Assembly: GCF_902506495.1 (NCBI RefSeq)
Contig: NZ_LR733264.1
Span: 744,001 to 808,000 of the forward strand
Reading direction: 5' to 3'
From: Pseudomonas sp. 8O
GTDB taxonomy: Bacteria; Pseudomonadota; Gammaproteobacteria; Pseudomonadales; Pseudomonadaceae
DNA: 64,000 nt
In this document: positions 25,152 to 34,511 of the stretch, piece by piece
Position numbering within the stretch: the first letter of the stretch is position 1
Layout: each line of letters starts with the position of its first letter
The notes under the pieces: model-generated
The model's input: only the letters and a program-made list of their open reading frames with translations
The model's database searches: none
What the model was told of the DNA's origin: nothing
Made by a program: the position numbers and the translations under genes

Positions 25152-25171
25152 TTTTTATGGCGCCATAAAAA
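25152..25171. repeat. Perfect 20-bp palindrome upstream of algD
   Basis: TTTTTATGGCGCCATAAAAA is identical on both strands. It has no loop, so it would form a poor RNA hairpin; a protein-binding site in DNA is more likely. I do not recognise the regulator. Confidence 0.6.
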
Positions 25172-25406
25172 CATTATCTTTTGTGCTTAGTTGTATGGCG
25201 CTGCAGTAAGGTTCTGCTCGGAAGTTGTGCATGAGTGCGCTGTGCCGTGTTCAACGCTGGGAGCGGGAGTGCTGATTAGCCGTCATGCGAATAGACAGGG
25301 GAATTTCGAAGGGCGACAGCTTGCGTTGGAGAGCTGCTCCGCTCTGTGAGTCATGCCACGTAATTGAGGCTTGGCACAGTGCCACTGCCTGAACTACTCT
25401 CCGGTC

Positions 25407-25467
25407 ACCGGGCTAACGAAGTGGCCAACAGGCAGGATGCCGACCCCATACACTTCGTTAGCTCGGT
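25407..25467. repeat. 17-bp inverted repeat between the efflux and alginate operons
   Basis: ACCGGGCTAACGAAGTG (25407-25423) and CACTTCGTTAGCTCGGT (25451-25467) are complementary at 16 of 17 positions around a 27-base spacer. Long arms with a spacer suggest a mobile-element end, a recombination site or a folded RNA. No transposase is nearby. Confidence 0.55.
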
Positions 25468-25505
25468 ATTCCTTCCGCTGAGCAATGTGGCGCGAGTGGA
25501 AAAGC

Positions 25506-25530
25506 AAAGCCCTCCGCGAGAGGGCTTTGT
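25506..25530. terminator. Terminator of the RND efflux operon
   Basis: CAAAGCCCTC/GAGGGCTTTG, a perfect 10-bp stem with a five-base loop. On the minus strand it is followed by CTTTTCC. It lies 139 bases past the RND gene stop and separates that operon from the algD promoter. Confidence 0.7.
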
Positions 25531-25668
25531 CGTTTCTGCAAGACGCCTTGCGCGTCTGCTGCCTGTCAAGAGCATCCCTGCCGTCTTTCCATTCCCGCCC
25601 TAAGCATCGTTGCTGGTTAGCCTAGGCGATATCTGGCGTTTTGCCATGTATTCCAGGGAGGTTAGGCG

Positions 25669-28600
25669 TCAGCTGGTGCGCTGCACCTGCGCCTTGTCGG
25701 GTTTGGCGGCGATCAGGTGTTCTGGCAGGTCGAGCAGGTCGGTGTCGTAGGTCTCCAGCGGTGGCGGGCGGCGCTCGAAGCGGGCACCGAGTACCAGCAG
25801 GCAAGGTGTGAGCAGCAGCGTCAGCACGGTGGCGAAGGCCAGGCCGCCGGCGATGGCGCTGGACAGTTGCGTCCACCACTGCGTCGAGGGCGCGCCGAAA
25901 CCAAGGCTCGGGGTGAGCAGGTCGACGTTGATGCTGAGCACCATGGGCATCAGGCCGAGGATGGTGGTCACCGCGGTGAGCAGCACCGGACGCAGGCGCA
26001 GGCTGCCGGTTTCCAACGCTGCTTCGCGCGGCTCCAGACCCTGGCGGCGCAACTGATTGTAAGTGTCGATCAGGATGATGTTGTTGTTCACCACGATGCC
26101 GGCCAGGGCGATCAGGCCCATGCCGACCATGACGATGCCGAACGACTGACCATTGACCAGCAGGCCTATCAACACGCCGGCGGTGGACAGGACGATGGCC
26201 GACAACACCAGTGCTGCCTGGTAGAGGCTGTTGAACTGTGTCACCAGAATGATCGCCATGAGGAAGATGGCGATGACGAAGGCGGTCATCAGGAAGGTGG
26301 CCGCCTCGCGCTGGTCGGCATCCTCGCCGGCGAACTTCACCTTGACCTCGGCCGGTACATCGCCGAGCGCTTCGCGCAACGCCTTGAGGCGTTCGTCCAG
26401 GCGCGCACCTTCGGCCAGGTCGGCCTGCAGGGTGATGGTGCGGTCGCCATCGACGCGGCGCAGGGTGCCGACCTTGGGCGCAGGCTGCAGGTCGACGAAG
26501 TTGCTCAGCGGTACCTGGCCGGCCGTTGTATTGAGGGTCAGGCGGCCGAGTTGGTCGAGCGAGCGCCAGTTGCCGGGCAGGCGCACGCGGATGTCCACTT
26601 CGTCGGTGGCATCTTCGGGACGGTAGGTCGCCAGTTTCAGGCCGTTGGTGATCATCTGCACGGCGTTGCCGACGCTGAGTACGTCCGCGCCGAAGCGCGC
26701 AGCGGCCTCGCGGTCGACCTTGATTCGCCATTCGATGCCGGGCAGCGCACGGTCATCTTCGATATCGGCGAAGCCGCCGAGCTTCTGCATTTCCCCGCGG
26801 ATACGCTCGACCCACTGCTCGCCCAGTGCCGGGTCCAGCGAGCTGATCTGCAGCTTCACCGGCTTGCCGTCGGTGGGGCCCTGTTCCTGCTTGCGGAACT
26901 CCAGCACCACGCCGGGAATACCGGCGGTGCGCTGGCTCATTTCGGCGAGGATGTCCTTGGCCGGGCGGCGCTGATGCCAGTCGACGAACTGGAACTGCAG
27001 GGTGCCGATCACATCGGCACCGAGTTGGCCGTCCGGCTGCGCCAGAGAGCGCGCATACAGTGCCTTGACCTCGCGCATGCCCAGCACCTGGTTTTCCACT
27101 TGCTTGAGCAGGGCGTCTTTCTCCTGCACCGACAGGTCGCCACGTGCACGCAGCCAGATCTGTGCACTTTCCGGTTCGACGTCAGGGAAGAACTCCACGC
27201 CATGGTTGAAGCGGCCGTAGCCGACATAGATCAGCGCGATCAGCGCGAGCATGCCGAGCAGGGTCAGGCCGGGGCGCTTGAGCAGCTTTTCCAGCAGGCG
27301 GCGATAGGCACTGCCCGCGCGGCTGGCGCTCTGTGCCTGCGGCCGTGCCTGGCCGCCGGTGACGGCGCCGAGCACTGGCAGAAACACCAGGGCCATGGCC
27401 AGCGATGCCAGCAGGCAGAGAATCACCGTGGCCGGCAGGTACTTCATGAACTGACCGACCACGCCCGGCCAGAACAGCAGCGGCAGGAACACCACCAGGG
27501 TGGTGGCGGTTGAGGCGATCACCGGCCAGGCCATCCGTGTTGCGGCATTGGCCCAGGCCTGACGAGGCGTCTGGCCCTGGTGCAGGTAGCGGTCGGCCAG
27601 CTCGGAGACGACGATGGCTCCATCCACCAGCATGCCGGCCACCAGGATCAGGCTGAACAGCACGACGATATTGAGGGTGAAGCCGAGCATCCAGATCAGC
27701 AGGATGCCGCTGAGGAAGGCTCCGGGAATGGTCAGGCCGACCAGCAGCGCCGAACGCATGCCCATGCTCGCCACTACCAGGATCAGTACCAGGACGATGG
27801 CGGTGAGCACGTTGTTGAGCAGGTCGCCGAGCATGCTCTGCACTTCCTGCGACTGATCCATGATGTAGCTGACTTCAACGCCCGGCGGCAGCAGGGGTTT
27901 GGCCTGCTCCATCAATGCCTTGACCTGGTCGATGGTCTCGATGATGTTGGCGCCGCTGCGCTTGGCCACTTCCAGCACGATGGCCGGCTGGCCGTTGATG
28001 CGGGCGAAGCCGGTGGGGTCCTTGAAGGTGCGGCGAATGGTGGCGACATCGGCGAAGGTGACCACGCTGTCGCCGACTACCTTGATCGGCATGCGCATCA
28101 CGTCTTCGAGGTCTTCGATGACACCGGGCACCTTCATGCTCATGCGGCCTGCGCCGGTATCCAGGCTGCCGGTGGCGACCAGGCGGTTGTTGCGGCTGAC
28201 CAGGTTGAACAGCTCGTTGTAGTCGATGCCGTAGCTGTCGAGCACCTGGGGGTCGACGACGATTTCCAGCAGGTCCTCGCGGTCGCCGCCGATCTCCACC
28301 GACAGCACTTCGGCGATACCCTCGATGTTCTCCTTCAGGCGCCGGGCGATATACACCAGCTCGGTTTCGGCAATCGGCCCGGACAGCCCCACCGACAGAA
28401 CCGGGAACAGCGCCACGTTGACTTCGGTGACGGTCGGCTCGTCGGCTTCTTCTGGTAGCTTGCTGCGCGCGGTATCGACCTTTTCGCGCACATCGGCCAG
28501 CGCCACCTTGGCGTCGAAGCCGGCGTCGAACTCCAGGGTAACCGAGGCGTGCCCTTCGCTGGATACCGAGCGCATTTCCTTGACGCCCTCGAGACTGCGC

Positions 28601-28815
28601 AGCTCCTGCTCCAGTGGACGCACCAGCAGGCGTTCGCCGTCTTCCGGGCTGATGCCTTCGAGGGTCACCGAAACGTAGATGATGGGAATGACCACGTCCG
28701 GGTTGGATTCCTTGGGCATGGCGATGTAGGCCACCAGCCCGCCGCAGAGCAGGAACAGCAGGACCAGGATGGTGGTACGGCTACGGTCGAGTGCAGCAGC
28801 GATCAAGGCGTGCAT
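25669..28815 (-). CDS. RND-family efflux transporter permease (HAE1 type)
   Basis: A 1048-residue inner-membrane RND pump subunit that exports small molecules using the proton gradient. It has the usual N-terminal segment (ILVLLFLLCGGLVAYIAMP), two large periplasmic loops and two blocks of membrane helices. The charged helix-4 motif is present as AGMLVDGAIVVSE, and the second half has GLIALAGIVVNNNIILID. The ATG is one base after the adaptor gene stop. It fits the single-adaptor RND systems lacking their own outer-membrane channel gene, so it probably uses a channel encoded elsewhere (TolC/OprM type). The substrate cannot be inferred. Confidence 0.9.
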   Translation of the reverse strand: MHALIAAALDRSRTTILVLLFLLCGGLVAYIAMPKESNPDVVIPIIYVSVTLEGISPEDGERLLVRPLEQELRSLEGVKEMRSVSSEGHASVTLEFDAGFDAKVALADVREKVDTARSKLPEEADEPTVTEVNVALFPVLSVGLSGPIAETELVYIARRLKENIEGIAEVLSVEIGGDREDLLEIVVDPQVLDSYGIDYNELFNLVSRNNRLVATGSLDTGAGRMSMKVPGVIEDLEDVMRMPIKVVGDSVVTFADVATIRRTFKDPTGFARINGQPAIVLEVAKRSGANIIETIDQVKALMEQAKPLLPPGVEVSYIMDQSQEVQSMLGDLLNNVLTAIVLVLILVVASMGMRSALLVGLTIPGAFLSGILLIWMLGFTLNIVVLFSLILVAGMLVDGAIVVSELADRYLHQGQTPRQAWANAATRMAWPVIASTATTLVVFLPLLFWPGVVGQFMKYLPATVILCLLASLAMALVFLPVLGAVTGGQARPQAQSASRAGSAYRRLLEKLLKRPGLTLLGMLALIALIYVGYGRFNHGVEFFPDVEPESAQIWLRARGDLSVQEKDALLKQVENQVLGMREVKALYARSLAQPDGQLGADVIGTLQFQFVDWHQRRPAKDILAEMSQRTAGIPGVVLEFRKQEQGPTDGKPVKLQISSLDPALGEQWVERIRGEMQKLGGFADIEDDRALPGIEWRIKVDREAAARFGADVLSVGNAVQMITNGLKLATYRPEDATDEVDIRVRLPGNWRSLDQLGRLTLNTTAGQVPLSNFVDLQPAPKVGTLRRVDGDRTITLQADLAEGARLDERLKALREALGDVPAEVKVKFAGEDADQREAATFLMTAFVIAIFLMAIILVTQFNSLYQAALVLSAIVLSTAGVLIGLLVNGQSFGIVMVGMGLIALAGIVVNNNIILIDTYNQLRRQGLEPREAALETGSLRLRPVLLTAVTTILGLMPMVLSINVDLLTPSLGFGAPSTQWWTQLSSAIAGGLAFATVLTLLLTPCLLVLGARFERRPPPLETYDTDLLDLPEHLIAAKPDKAQVQRTS

Positions 28816-28816
28816 C

Positions 28817-29899
28817 TCAACTGCCCTCGGCCGCGAGTTGCGTGCGTACCTGCTGACCGGGCTGGACGAAGCCCTGGCCGAGGGTGATCAACGCTACCTT
28901 CGGCGGCAGGCCGCTGACCCAGGCGCCCTGGTTGTCGACGCTGATCAGTTGCACTGGGGTGAACTCCACGCGCTGCGCCTCGTTGACCCACTTGACGCCG
29001 TGGCGGCCGCTTTCATCCAGGCTGAGCAGGGCAGGGGACAGGCGATGGGCCATGGCTTCGCCGGTCTGGATGTGCAGGGTGGCGCTGGCGCCGGCCAGGC
29101 GCAGGCTGTCTGGGTTGTCCACCTTGACCTCGATGCGGAAGCTGCGCGAGCCGGGGTCGGCAGCTGCGGCGATAAAGTGCAGTTCGCCTTGCAGTGTACG
29201 GCCATCGAGCAGTTCCACTTTTACCGGTTGGCCCAGTTCCAGCTGGGTGACCTGCTGCTGGGCAATCTGTGCGCTGACCTTGAGGCGGTCGATATCCACC
29301 AGGGTCAGCAGACTCTGGCCGGGCTGGACGAAATCGCCCAGCTCGACCATGCGCTGGTCATAGATGCCGGCAAACGGCGCCTTGATCTTGGTGTTGCGCA
29401 GTTGCAGACGGGCACTGTCGAGTTCGGCGCGTGCCTTGGCCAGCTCGCTTTCCAGGCGCATCAGCTCGTTGGCCGAAACCAGGCTGCGTTCGCGCAGGCG
29501 CTTGGCCGCGGTGACGTCGCTCTGACGCTGGCGCACATCGGCCTCGCTGCGCGCGACCTGGGCCGGGCGGTCGTCTGGCGAAATGCTCAGCAGCAATTGA
29601 TCGGCTGCGACGCGGCTGCCCTTGTCCTGATCCAGGTTCTGTACGCTGCCGCTGACCTGGGCGCGCAGTTCCACTCGGCGCCAGGCTTCGACCTGCCCTT
29701 GCACCACATGTTCGCGCTGCATGGGTTGGGCTTCCAGCCATTGAATTTCGACGCGCGCCAGATCGTTGCTGGTGGCGGGTTGGTCGGGCTCGACATCGTC
29801 GCGAGCGACGAAACGCTCGCCGCTGAACAGCCAGGCCAGCAGCAGAACTGCGATGACGATGGCGATGATCCAGGGACGCTTGCTGAGTTGGGCGAACAT
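28817..29899 (-). CDS. RND efflux periplasmic adaptor (membrane fusion protein)
   Basis: A 360-residue adaptor linking the RND pump to an outer-membrane channel. There is one N-terminal anchor (WIIAIVIAVLLLAWLFSG). Lipoyl-like half-motifs are at ELRAQVSGSVQNL and IKAPFAGIYDQRMVELGDFVQPG, separated by a coiled-coil hairpin (about residues 110-170), with beta-barrel domains after that. No lipobox is seen. It lies six bases after the TetR gene and one base before the pump, so all three are one operon. Confidence 0.88.
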   Translation of the reverse strand: MFAQLSKRPWIIAIVIAVLLLAWLFSGERFVARDDVEPDQPATSNDLARVEIQWLEAQPMQREHVVQGQVEAWRRVELRAQVSGSVQNLDQDKGSRVAADQLLLSISPDDRPAQVARSEADVRQRQSDVTAAKRLRERSLVSANELMRLESELAKARAELDSARLQLRNTKIKAPFAGIYDQRMVELGDFVQPGQSLLTLVDIDRLKVSAQIAQQQVTQLELGQPVKVELLDGRTLQGELHFIAAAADPGSRSFRIEVKVDNPDSLRLAGASATLHIQTGEAMAHRLSPALLSLDESGRHGVKWVNEAQRVEFTPVQLISVDNQGAWVSGLPPKVALITLGQGFVQPGQQVRTQLAAEGS

Positions 29900-29905
29900 G
29901 TGGGT

Positions 29906-30562
29906 TTACTCGCTGAGTGCAGGCGCTGCATGCAGCGCGGCGGCCTGGCCTTGCAGGCCGGCAATGATGAAATCGGTGACGCGCTGGAAATAGGCATCCA
30001 GCTCGATGGGTTCGGCCCAATGGGCGAAGCCGCCGGAGGCGATACGGGCCATCACGCCATTGACGCAAGCCTCCACGCCCCACAGCAGGCGTTGGCAATC
30101 CGTGGGGGAGAGTGTCAGTTCGCTGAAGCTGCCTTGCAGCAGTTGGTTGAACAGGGCCATGTACTGACCTTCCAGCTCGAGGAACTGTTCACGGTAGGGC
30201 GCGTCCAGGCGTTCCTGAAAGGCGGGGCGGTCGCACAGCAGGCAGAGCTGGGCTTGCAGTGGGTCGGCCAGCAGTTGTTCGAAGGCGCGGCGAATCACAT
30301 GGCGCATGGCTTCGCGAGGCGGAGCCCGGTTCGCGGTCTCACGCAGTTCGCTCAGATGCTGGCGCGAGCAGTCCAGCACCAGGCGCGCGTAGAGCGCCTC
30401 CTTGCTGGAGAAGTGCTTGTACACCGTGCCCTTGCCAATGCCGGCGTGACGGGCCACCTCGGCGATGGTGACGCGATCCCAGGATTGCTCCTGAAACAGC
30501 TGGCGAGCGGATTGCAGCAGGGCGTTTTCCCGCTGCTGGAAAAGTTGATCCTGGTAGCGCAT
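29906..30562 (-). CDS. TetR-family repressor of the RND operon
   Basis: A 218-residue regulator with an N-terminal helix-turn-helix (TIAEVARHAGIGKGTVYKHF, residues about 25-44) and a ligand-binding C-terminal domain (TetR_C type; LELDAYFQRVTDFIIAGL near the end). It is the first gene of the efflux operon. Two matching palindromes (30580-30610), 18-48 bases before its start, are the probable operators, so it should repress itself together with the pump and be released by a pump substrate. Confidence 0.85.
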   Translation of the reverse strand: MRYQDQLFQQRENALLQSARQLFQEQSWDRVTIAEVARHAGIGKGTVYKHFSSKEALYARLVLDCSRQHLSELRETANRAPPREAMRHVIRRAFEQLLADPLQAQLCLLCDRPAFQERLDAPYREQFLELEGQYMALFNQLLQGSFSELTLSPTDCQRLLWGVEACVNGVMARIASGGFAHWAEPIELDAYFQRVTDFIIAGLQGQAAALHAAPALSE

Positions 30563-30579
30563 GGCGGTTCCGGGTTTTG

Positions 30580-30610
30580 TGACCGGTGGTCATGCTATGA
30601 CTGTTGGTCA
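30580..30610. promoter_or_regulatory. Twin TetR operators
   Basis: TGACCGGTGGTCA (30580-30592) and TGACTGTTGGTCA (30598-30610) share TGAC-N5-GTCA, with centres 18 bases apart. They sit just upstream of the tetR start codon. Paired 13-bp palindromes are typical for cooperative TetR binding. Confidence 0.7.
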
Positions 30611-30734
30611 CGGCGCAGCAAGACGGGAGTTGTAACAAGTCAATTGGCGGACTAATGCCGATCAGATGAGGTTCCCCAGTGCGCTGCGTGGCTTGGGGGG
30701 AAACCGATACGCGTGGCCTGTGGCACTGCGCAAC

Positions 30735-30820
30735 TGTAGGAGTCGGCTTGCCGACGATGCTTTTCTTCAGCTGGACTGATGATTGCCAAAGCGTGGATCG
30801 CCAGCAAGCTGGCTCCTACA
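30735..30820. repeat. REP/REPIN-like inverted repeat
   Basis: TGTAGGAGTCGGCTTGCCGA at the left and CCAGCAAGCTGGCTCCTACA at the right form an imperfect inverted pair around about 40 bases. This TGTAGGAGC(C)GGCTTGC sequence is the commonest extragenic repeat class in Pseudomonas. It lies between metR and the efflux operon. Confidence 0.75.
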
Positions 30821-30924
30821 CACTCACCTTCACCTGTTTAACTGACTGAGATTTTGGCGTTGCGCCTCTGTCTTGGTCGTCGCGGGGCGCTGCGCCTGCA
30901 GTACCGTCGGTTTTGTAGCGGCGC

Positions 30925-31842
30925 CTAGCGCGCCACGCTGACGCCTTCGAGGCTGGCGAAGGAGGTGTCCTTGGCAGTGAGCAGGAAGTCGCGCATGAAC
31001 GGCGCGTCGAGCATGTCGGTGCGGATCGCCGCGTAGAGCGTGGCGAACAGCCCTTTTTCGCCCAGGCGCTTGGCGCTGACGTAACCGCGCGAGCTGTACT
31101 CGTGCAGTGCCCAGTTGGGCAGGCCGCATACGCCACGACCGCTGGCCACCAGTTGCATCATCATCACCGTCAACTCGGAGGTGCGCACCTGGGCCGGCTC
31201 GATATCGTTGGGTTCGAGAAAGCGCGTGAAGATGTCCAGGCGATCGCGTTCCACCGGGTAGGTGATCAGGGTTTCCGTGGCCAGATCCTGTGGCTGGATG
31301 CAGGCCTTGTGCGCCAGACGGTGCTGTTTGGCCACGGCGAGCATGGCCTCGTAGGTGAACAGTGGCACATAGGTGATACCGGCCAGCTCGATGGGGTCTG
31401 ACGTCACCACCAGGTCCAGATCGCCTCGGGCCAGGGCGGGCAGTGGGGCGAAGGAGAAGCCCGAGGCCAGGTCCAGCTCCACTTCCGGCCAGGCATCGCG
31501 GAACTGATCGATGGTCGGCATCAGCCACTGGAAGCAGCTGTGGCATTCGATGGCCATGTGCAGGCGACCGGCAGTACCGCCGGCCAGGCGCGCCAGATCA
31601 CGTTCGGCGCCGCGCAGCAGGGGCAGGGTGGCATCGGCCAGTTGCAGCAGGCGCAGGCCGGCGCTGGTGAAGCGCACCGGCTTGGTCTTGCGTACGAACA
31701 GCTGCAGGCCGAGGCGTTCTTCCAGCTCCTTGAACTGGTGCGACAGCGCCGACTGGGTCAGGTGCAGGCGCTCGGCGGCCTCCACCAGGCTGTCGGTTTC
31801 GCGCAGGGCGTGCAGGGTTTTCAGGTGGCGTAGCTCGAGCAT
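30925..31842 (-). CDS. metR: LysR-family methionine regulator MetR
   Basis: A 305-residue LysR-type activator of methionine synthesis that responds to homocysteine. The HTH lies in residues about 1-60 (MLELRHLKTLHALRETDS, LTQSALSHQFKELEERLG), with a substrate-binding domain after it containing HSCFQWLMPTIDQFR. Start 31842 is chosen because MetR proteins begin MLE(I/L)RHLKTL; an ATG at 31866 would add eight residues. It is divergent from metE with an exact MetR box between them, which fixes the identity. Confidence 0.92.
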   Translation of the reverse strand: MLELRHLKTLHALRETDSLVEAAERLHLTQSALSHQFKELEERLGLQLFVRKTKPVRFTSAGLRLLQLADATLPLLRGAERDLARLAGGTAGRLHMAIECHSCFQWLMPTIDQFRDAWPEVELDLASGFSFAPLPALARGDLDLVVTSDPIELAGITYVPLFTYEAMLAVAKQHRLAHKACIQPQDLATETLITYPVERDRLDIFTRFLEPNDIEPAQVRTSELTVMMMQLVASGRGVCGLPNWALHEYSSRGYVSAKRLGEKGLFATLYAAIRTDMLDAPFMRDFLLTAKDTSFASLEGVSVAR

Positions 31843-31887
31843 GGCGGGTCTCTGCGAGGAGTTCATTCATCCAATGTCGTGGCCGGA

Positions 31888-31900
31888 TGAAAATCGTTCA
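31888..31900. promoter_or_regulatory. MetR box
   Basis: TGAAAATCGTTCA matches the MetR consensus TGAANNTNNTTCA exactly. It lies 46 bases upstream of metR and 111 upstream of metE. Confidence 0.8.
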
Positions 31901-32010
31901 TACAGCCTACATGAGTAAATCTATAGATCAAGGCGAAAATCTTGAGTTTGTCTCACTCGGCATCGATGCCGAGAATGTCGCCATCTCGATTGATTCTGGA
32001 GTTTCACGAC

Positions 32011-34314
32011 ATGGCCCTGTCCCATTCCCTCGGTTTCCCGCGTATTGGCCGCGACCGCGAACTGAAAAAAGCCCTCGAAGCCCACTGGAAAGGTGAGTTG
32101 GACGAAGCCGGCCTGCGCACCGTTGGCCAGCGCCTGCGCGCCGAACACTGGCAACTGCAGAAGGATGCGGGCATCGACCTGCTGCCGGTGGGTGACTTCG
32201 CCTGGTACGACCAGGTGCTCGGTCATTCCCTGGCCTTCGGTGTGATTCCCGAGCGTTTTCGCCCGGCCGATGGCAAGCCGACGCTGGATACCCTGTTCGC
32301 CATGGCCCGTGGGGCCGTTGCAAACAAGAGCGGTGGCACTTGCTGCGGAGGTGCCCACGCCCAGGAAATGACGAAGTGGTTCGATACCAACTACCACTAC
32401 CTGGTGCCGGAATTCAGCGCGGACCAGCAGTTCGCCCTGAGCTGGGAGCAGTTGTTCGAGGAGGTGGATGAAGCGCATGCCCTCGGGCACAGCGTCAAGC
32501 CCGTGCTGATCGGTCCGCTGACTTATCTATGGCTGGGCAAGGCCAAGGGGGGCGACTTTGACAAGCTTGAGTTGCTTGAAAGCCTGCTGCCGGTCTATGG
32601 CGAGATCTTCCAGCGTCTGGCCGCACAGGGCGTGGAGTGGGTGCAGATCGACGAGCCGATTCTGGTGCTCGATCTCCCGCAGGCGTGGAAGAACGCCTTC
32701 GAGCGCGCCTACAACCTGATCCAGCGCGAACCCTGCAAGAAGCTGATCGCCACCTATTTCGGCGGCCTGGAAGATAACTTGGGCCTGGCCGCCAACCTGC
32801 CGGTCGATGGTCTGCATATCGACCTGGTGCGTGCGCCGGAGCAGTACCCGACCATCCTCGACCGCCTGCCCGCCTATAAAGTGTTGTCGCTGGGTGTGGT
32901 CAACGGGCGCAACGTCTGGCGTTGCGATCTGCAGAAGGTGCTCGAGGTGCTGCGTCACGCTCACGAACGCCTGGGCGAGCGGCTGTGGGTTGCACCGTCC
33001 TGCTCGCTGCTGCACAGCCCGGTGGATCTGACGCGCGAAGACAAGCTCGATGCCGAGCTGAAAGGCTGGCTGGCCTTTGCCGTGCAGAAGTGCCAGGAGG
33101 TTGCAGTGCTTGGCAAGGCCCTGGAGGCGCCGGAGGATTCCGTCGTACAAGCCGCACTACAAGCAAGCCGGGCGGTGCAGGCCGCCCGCGCTGCATCGAC
33201 GCGCATCCACAAACCCGAGGTGCAGGCGCGCCTGGCAGCGACCCGTCCGCGTCATGCCCAGCGCCAGTCGCCATTCGCCGAGCGCATCGAGCGGCAGCGT
33301 GAGTGCCTGCAACTGCCGTTGCTGCCGACCACCACAATCGGCTCATTCCCGCAGACCTCGGCGATTCGCTTGGCGCGGCAGTCGTTCAAGCAGGGCAAGC
33401 TTAGCGCTGCCGAGTACACCGAGGCCATGCACAGCGAAATTCGCCATGCGGTGCAGGTGCAGGAGCGCCTGGGCCTGGACGTGCTGGTGCATGGCGAGGC
33501 CGAACGCAACGACATGGTCGAGTACTTCGCCGAGCAACTCGACGGCTACGCCTTCACCCGCTTCGGCTGGGTGCAGAGCTATGGTTCGCGCTGCGTCAAA
33601 CCGGCGGTGATCGTCGGTGACCTGAGCCGGCCCAAGGCCATGACCGTGGAGTGGATCACCTACGCCCAGGGCCTGACCGACAAGGTGATGAAGGGCATGC
33701 TGACCGGCCCGGTGACCATGCTGATGTGGTCGTTCCCGCGCGAGGATGTTTCCCGTGAAGTGCAGGCCAGGCAACTGGCGCTGGCGATTCGTGATGAGGT
33801 GGTAGACCTGGAAGCAGCCGGCATCAAGATCATCCAGATCGACGAGGCCGCGTTCCGCGAAGGGCTGCCGCTGCGCCAGGCCGCCTGGCAGCACTATCTG
33901 GACTGGGCCACCGAAGCCTTCCGCCTGACCGCCAGCGGCGTGCGTGACGAAACGCAGATCCACACCCACATGTGCTACAGCGAGTTCAACGATGTGATCG
34001 AATCCATCGCGGCGATGGATGCCGACGTGATCACCATCGAAACCTCGCGTTCGGACATGGAATTGCTGGAGGCCTTCGAGAAATTCGCCTACCCGAACGA
34101 AATCGGCCCGGGGGTGTACGACATCCACTCGCCGCGCGTGCCCGACAGCGCCGAGATGGCCGGGCTGTTGCGCAAGGCGGCACGGCGTATCCCGCTCGAA
34201 CGGCTGTGGATCAACCCCGATTGCGGCCTGAAAACACGTGCCTGGCCGGAAACCGAGGCCGCGCTGGTGAACATGGTGGCCGCAGCCAGGCAGTTGCGCG
34301 CCGAGCTGGCCTGA
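32011..34314 (+). CDS. metE: Cobalamin-independent methionine synthase
   Basis: A 767-residue enzyme transferring a methyl group from methyltetrahydropteroyl-glutamate to homocysteine. The start at 32011 ([13 protein letters not shown]) has GGAG upstream and matches the family N-terminus. Visible motifs: [11 protein letters not shown] starting the catalytic half, [33 protein letters not shown] (zinc ligands His and Cys) and NPDCGLKTR (zinc Cys). The MetR box in its upstream region indicates homocysteine-dependent activation; no B12 riboswitch is seen. An 8-bp hairpin follows at 34336-34363. Confidence 0.96.
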   Translation: MALSHSLGFPRIGRDRELKKALEAHWKGELDEAGLRTVGQRLRAEHWQLQKDAGIDLLPVGDFAWYDQVLGHSLAFGVIPERFRPADGKPTLDTLFAMARGAVANKSGGTCCGGAHAQEMTKWFDTNYHYLVPEFSADQQFALSWEQLFEEVDEAHALGHSVKPVLIGPLTYLWLGKAKGGDFDKLELLESLLPVYGEIFQRLAAQGVEWVQIDEPILVLDLPQAWKNAFERAYNLIQREPCKKLIATYFGGLEDNLGLAANLPVDGLHIDLVRAPEQYPTILDRLPAYKVLSLGVVNGRNVWRCDLQKVLEVLRHAHERLGERLWVAPSCSLLHSPVDLTREDKLDAELKGWLAFAVQKCQEVAVLGKALEAPEDSVVQAALQASRAVQAARAASTRIHKPEVQARLAATRPRHAQRQSPFAERIERQRECLQLPLLPTTTIGSFPQTSAIRLARQSFKQGKLSAAEYTEAMHSEIRHAVQVQERLGLDVLVHGEAERNDMVEYFAEQLDGYAFTRFGWVQSYGSRCVKPAVIVGDLSRPKAMTVEWITYAQGLTDKVMKGMLTGPVTMLMWSFPREDVSREVQARQLALAIRDEVVDLEAAGIKIIQIDEAAFREGLPLRQAAWQHYLDWATEAFRLTASGVRDETQIHTHMCYSEFNDVIESIAAMDADVITIETSRSDMELLEAFEKFAYPNEIGPGVYDIHSPRVPDSAEMAGLLRKAARRIPLERLWINPDCGLKTRAWPETEAALVNMVAAARQLRAELA

Positions 34315-34335
34315 TTCCCGCCAGTCGCGGCTGAA

Positions 34336-34363
34336 GCCCCTCCCACGGTTAAGCAGGAGGGGC
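34336..34363 (+). terminator. Hairpin after metE
   Basis: GCCCCTCC/GGAGGGGC, a perfect 8-bp stem with a twelve-base loop, 22 bases after the metE stop. There is no T run, so termination efficiency is uncertain. Confidence 0.5.
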
Positions 34364-34511
34364 GCTCGCGACGCTCTGGGCTGGGCTTCTGGTCACCTGC
34401 AGAGCAACCGTTCGTCCTCCTTCATCAAACTGTCATGCATGTGTGGCAGCGCTATCGAATGACTTTCATCAGACTCGCGTTCCAATGGGGTTCTGCGTTT
34501 CTGGTGTTTTC

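Larger units (their letters stand above)
24869..25230 (-). promoter_or_regulatory. algD leader and promoter region
   Basis: About 360 bases, very AT-rich between 25020 and 25200 compared with the genes around. The best AlgU (sigma-22)-like -35 I find is CAACTT on the minus strand (25227-25222), embedded in AACTTCC...GCAGA as in the P. aeruginosa algD promoter. The -10 (TGCAG near 25205) is poor. Its distance to the ATG (about 330-360) fits the long leader known for algD. The region also holds two GGCGCC-centred palindromes (25109-25128, 25152-25171), an AmrZ-like GCCAAAACAGCC (minus strand, ~25014-25003) and an RsmA-type CACGGATG. Confidence 0.4.

Noticed and set aside
25364..25603. 79-codon frame between algD and the RND operon
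   Set aside because: It spans the 17-bp inverted repeat and a terminator hairpin and resembles no protein.
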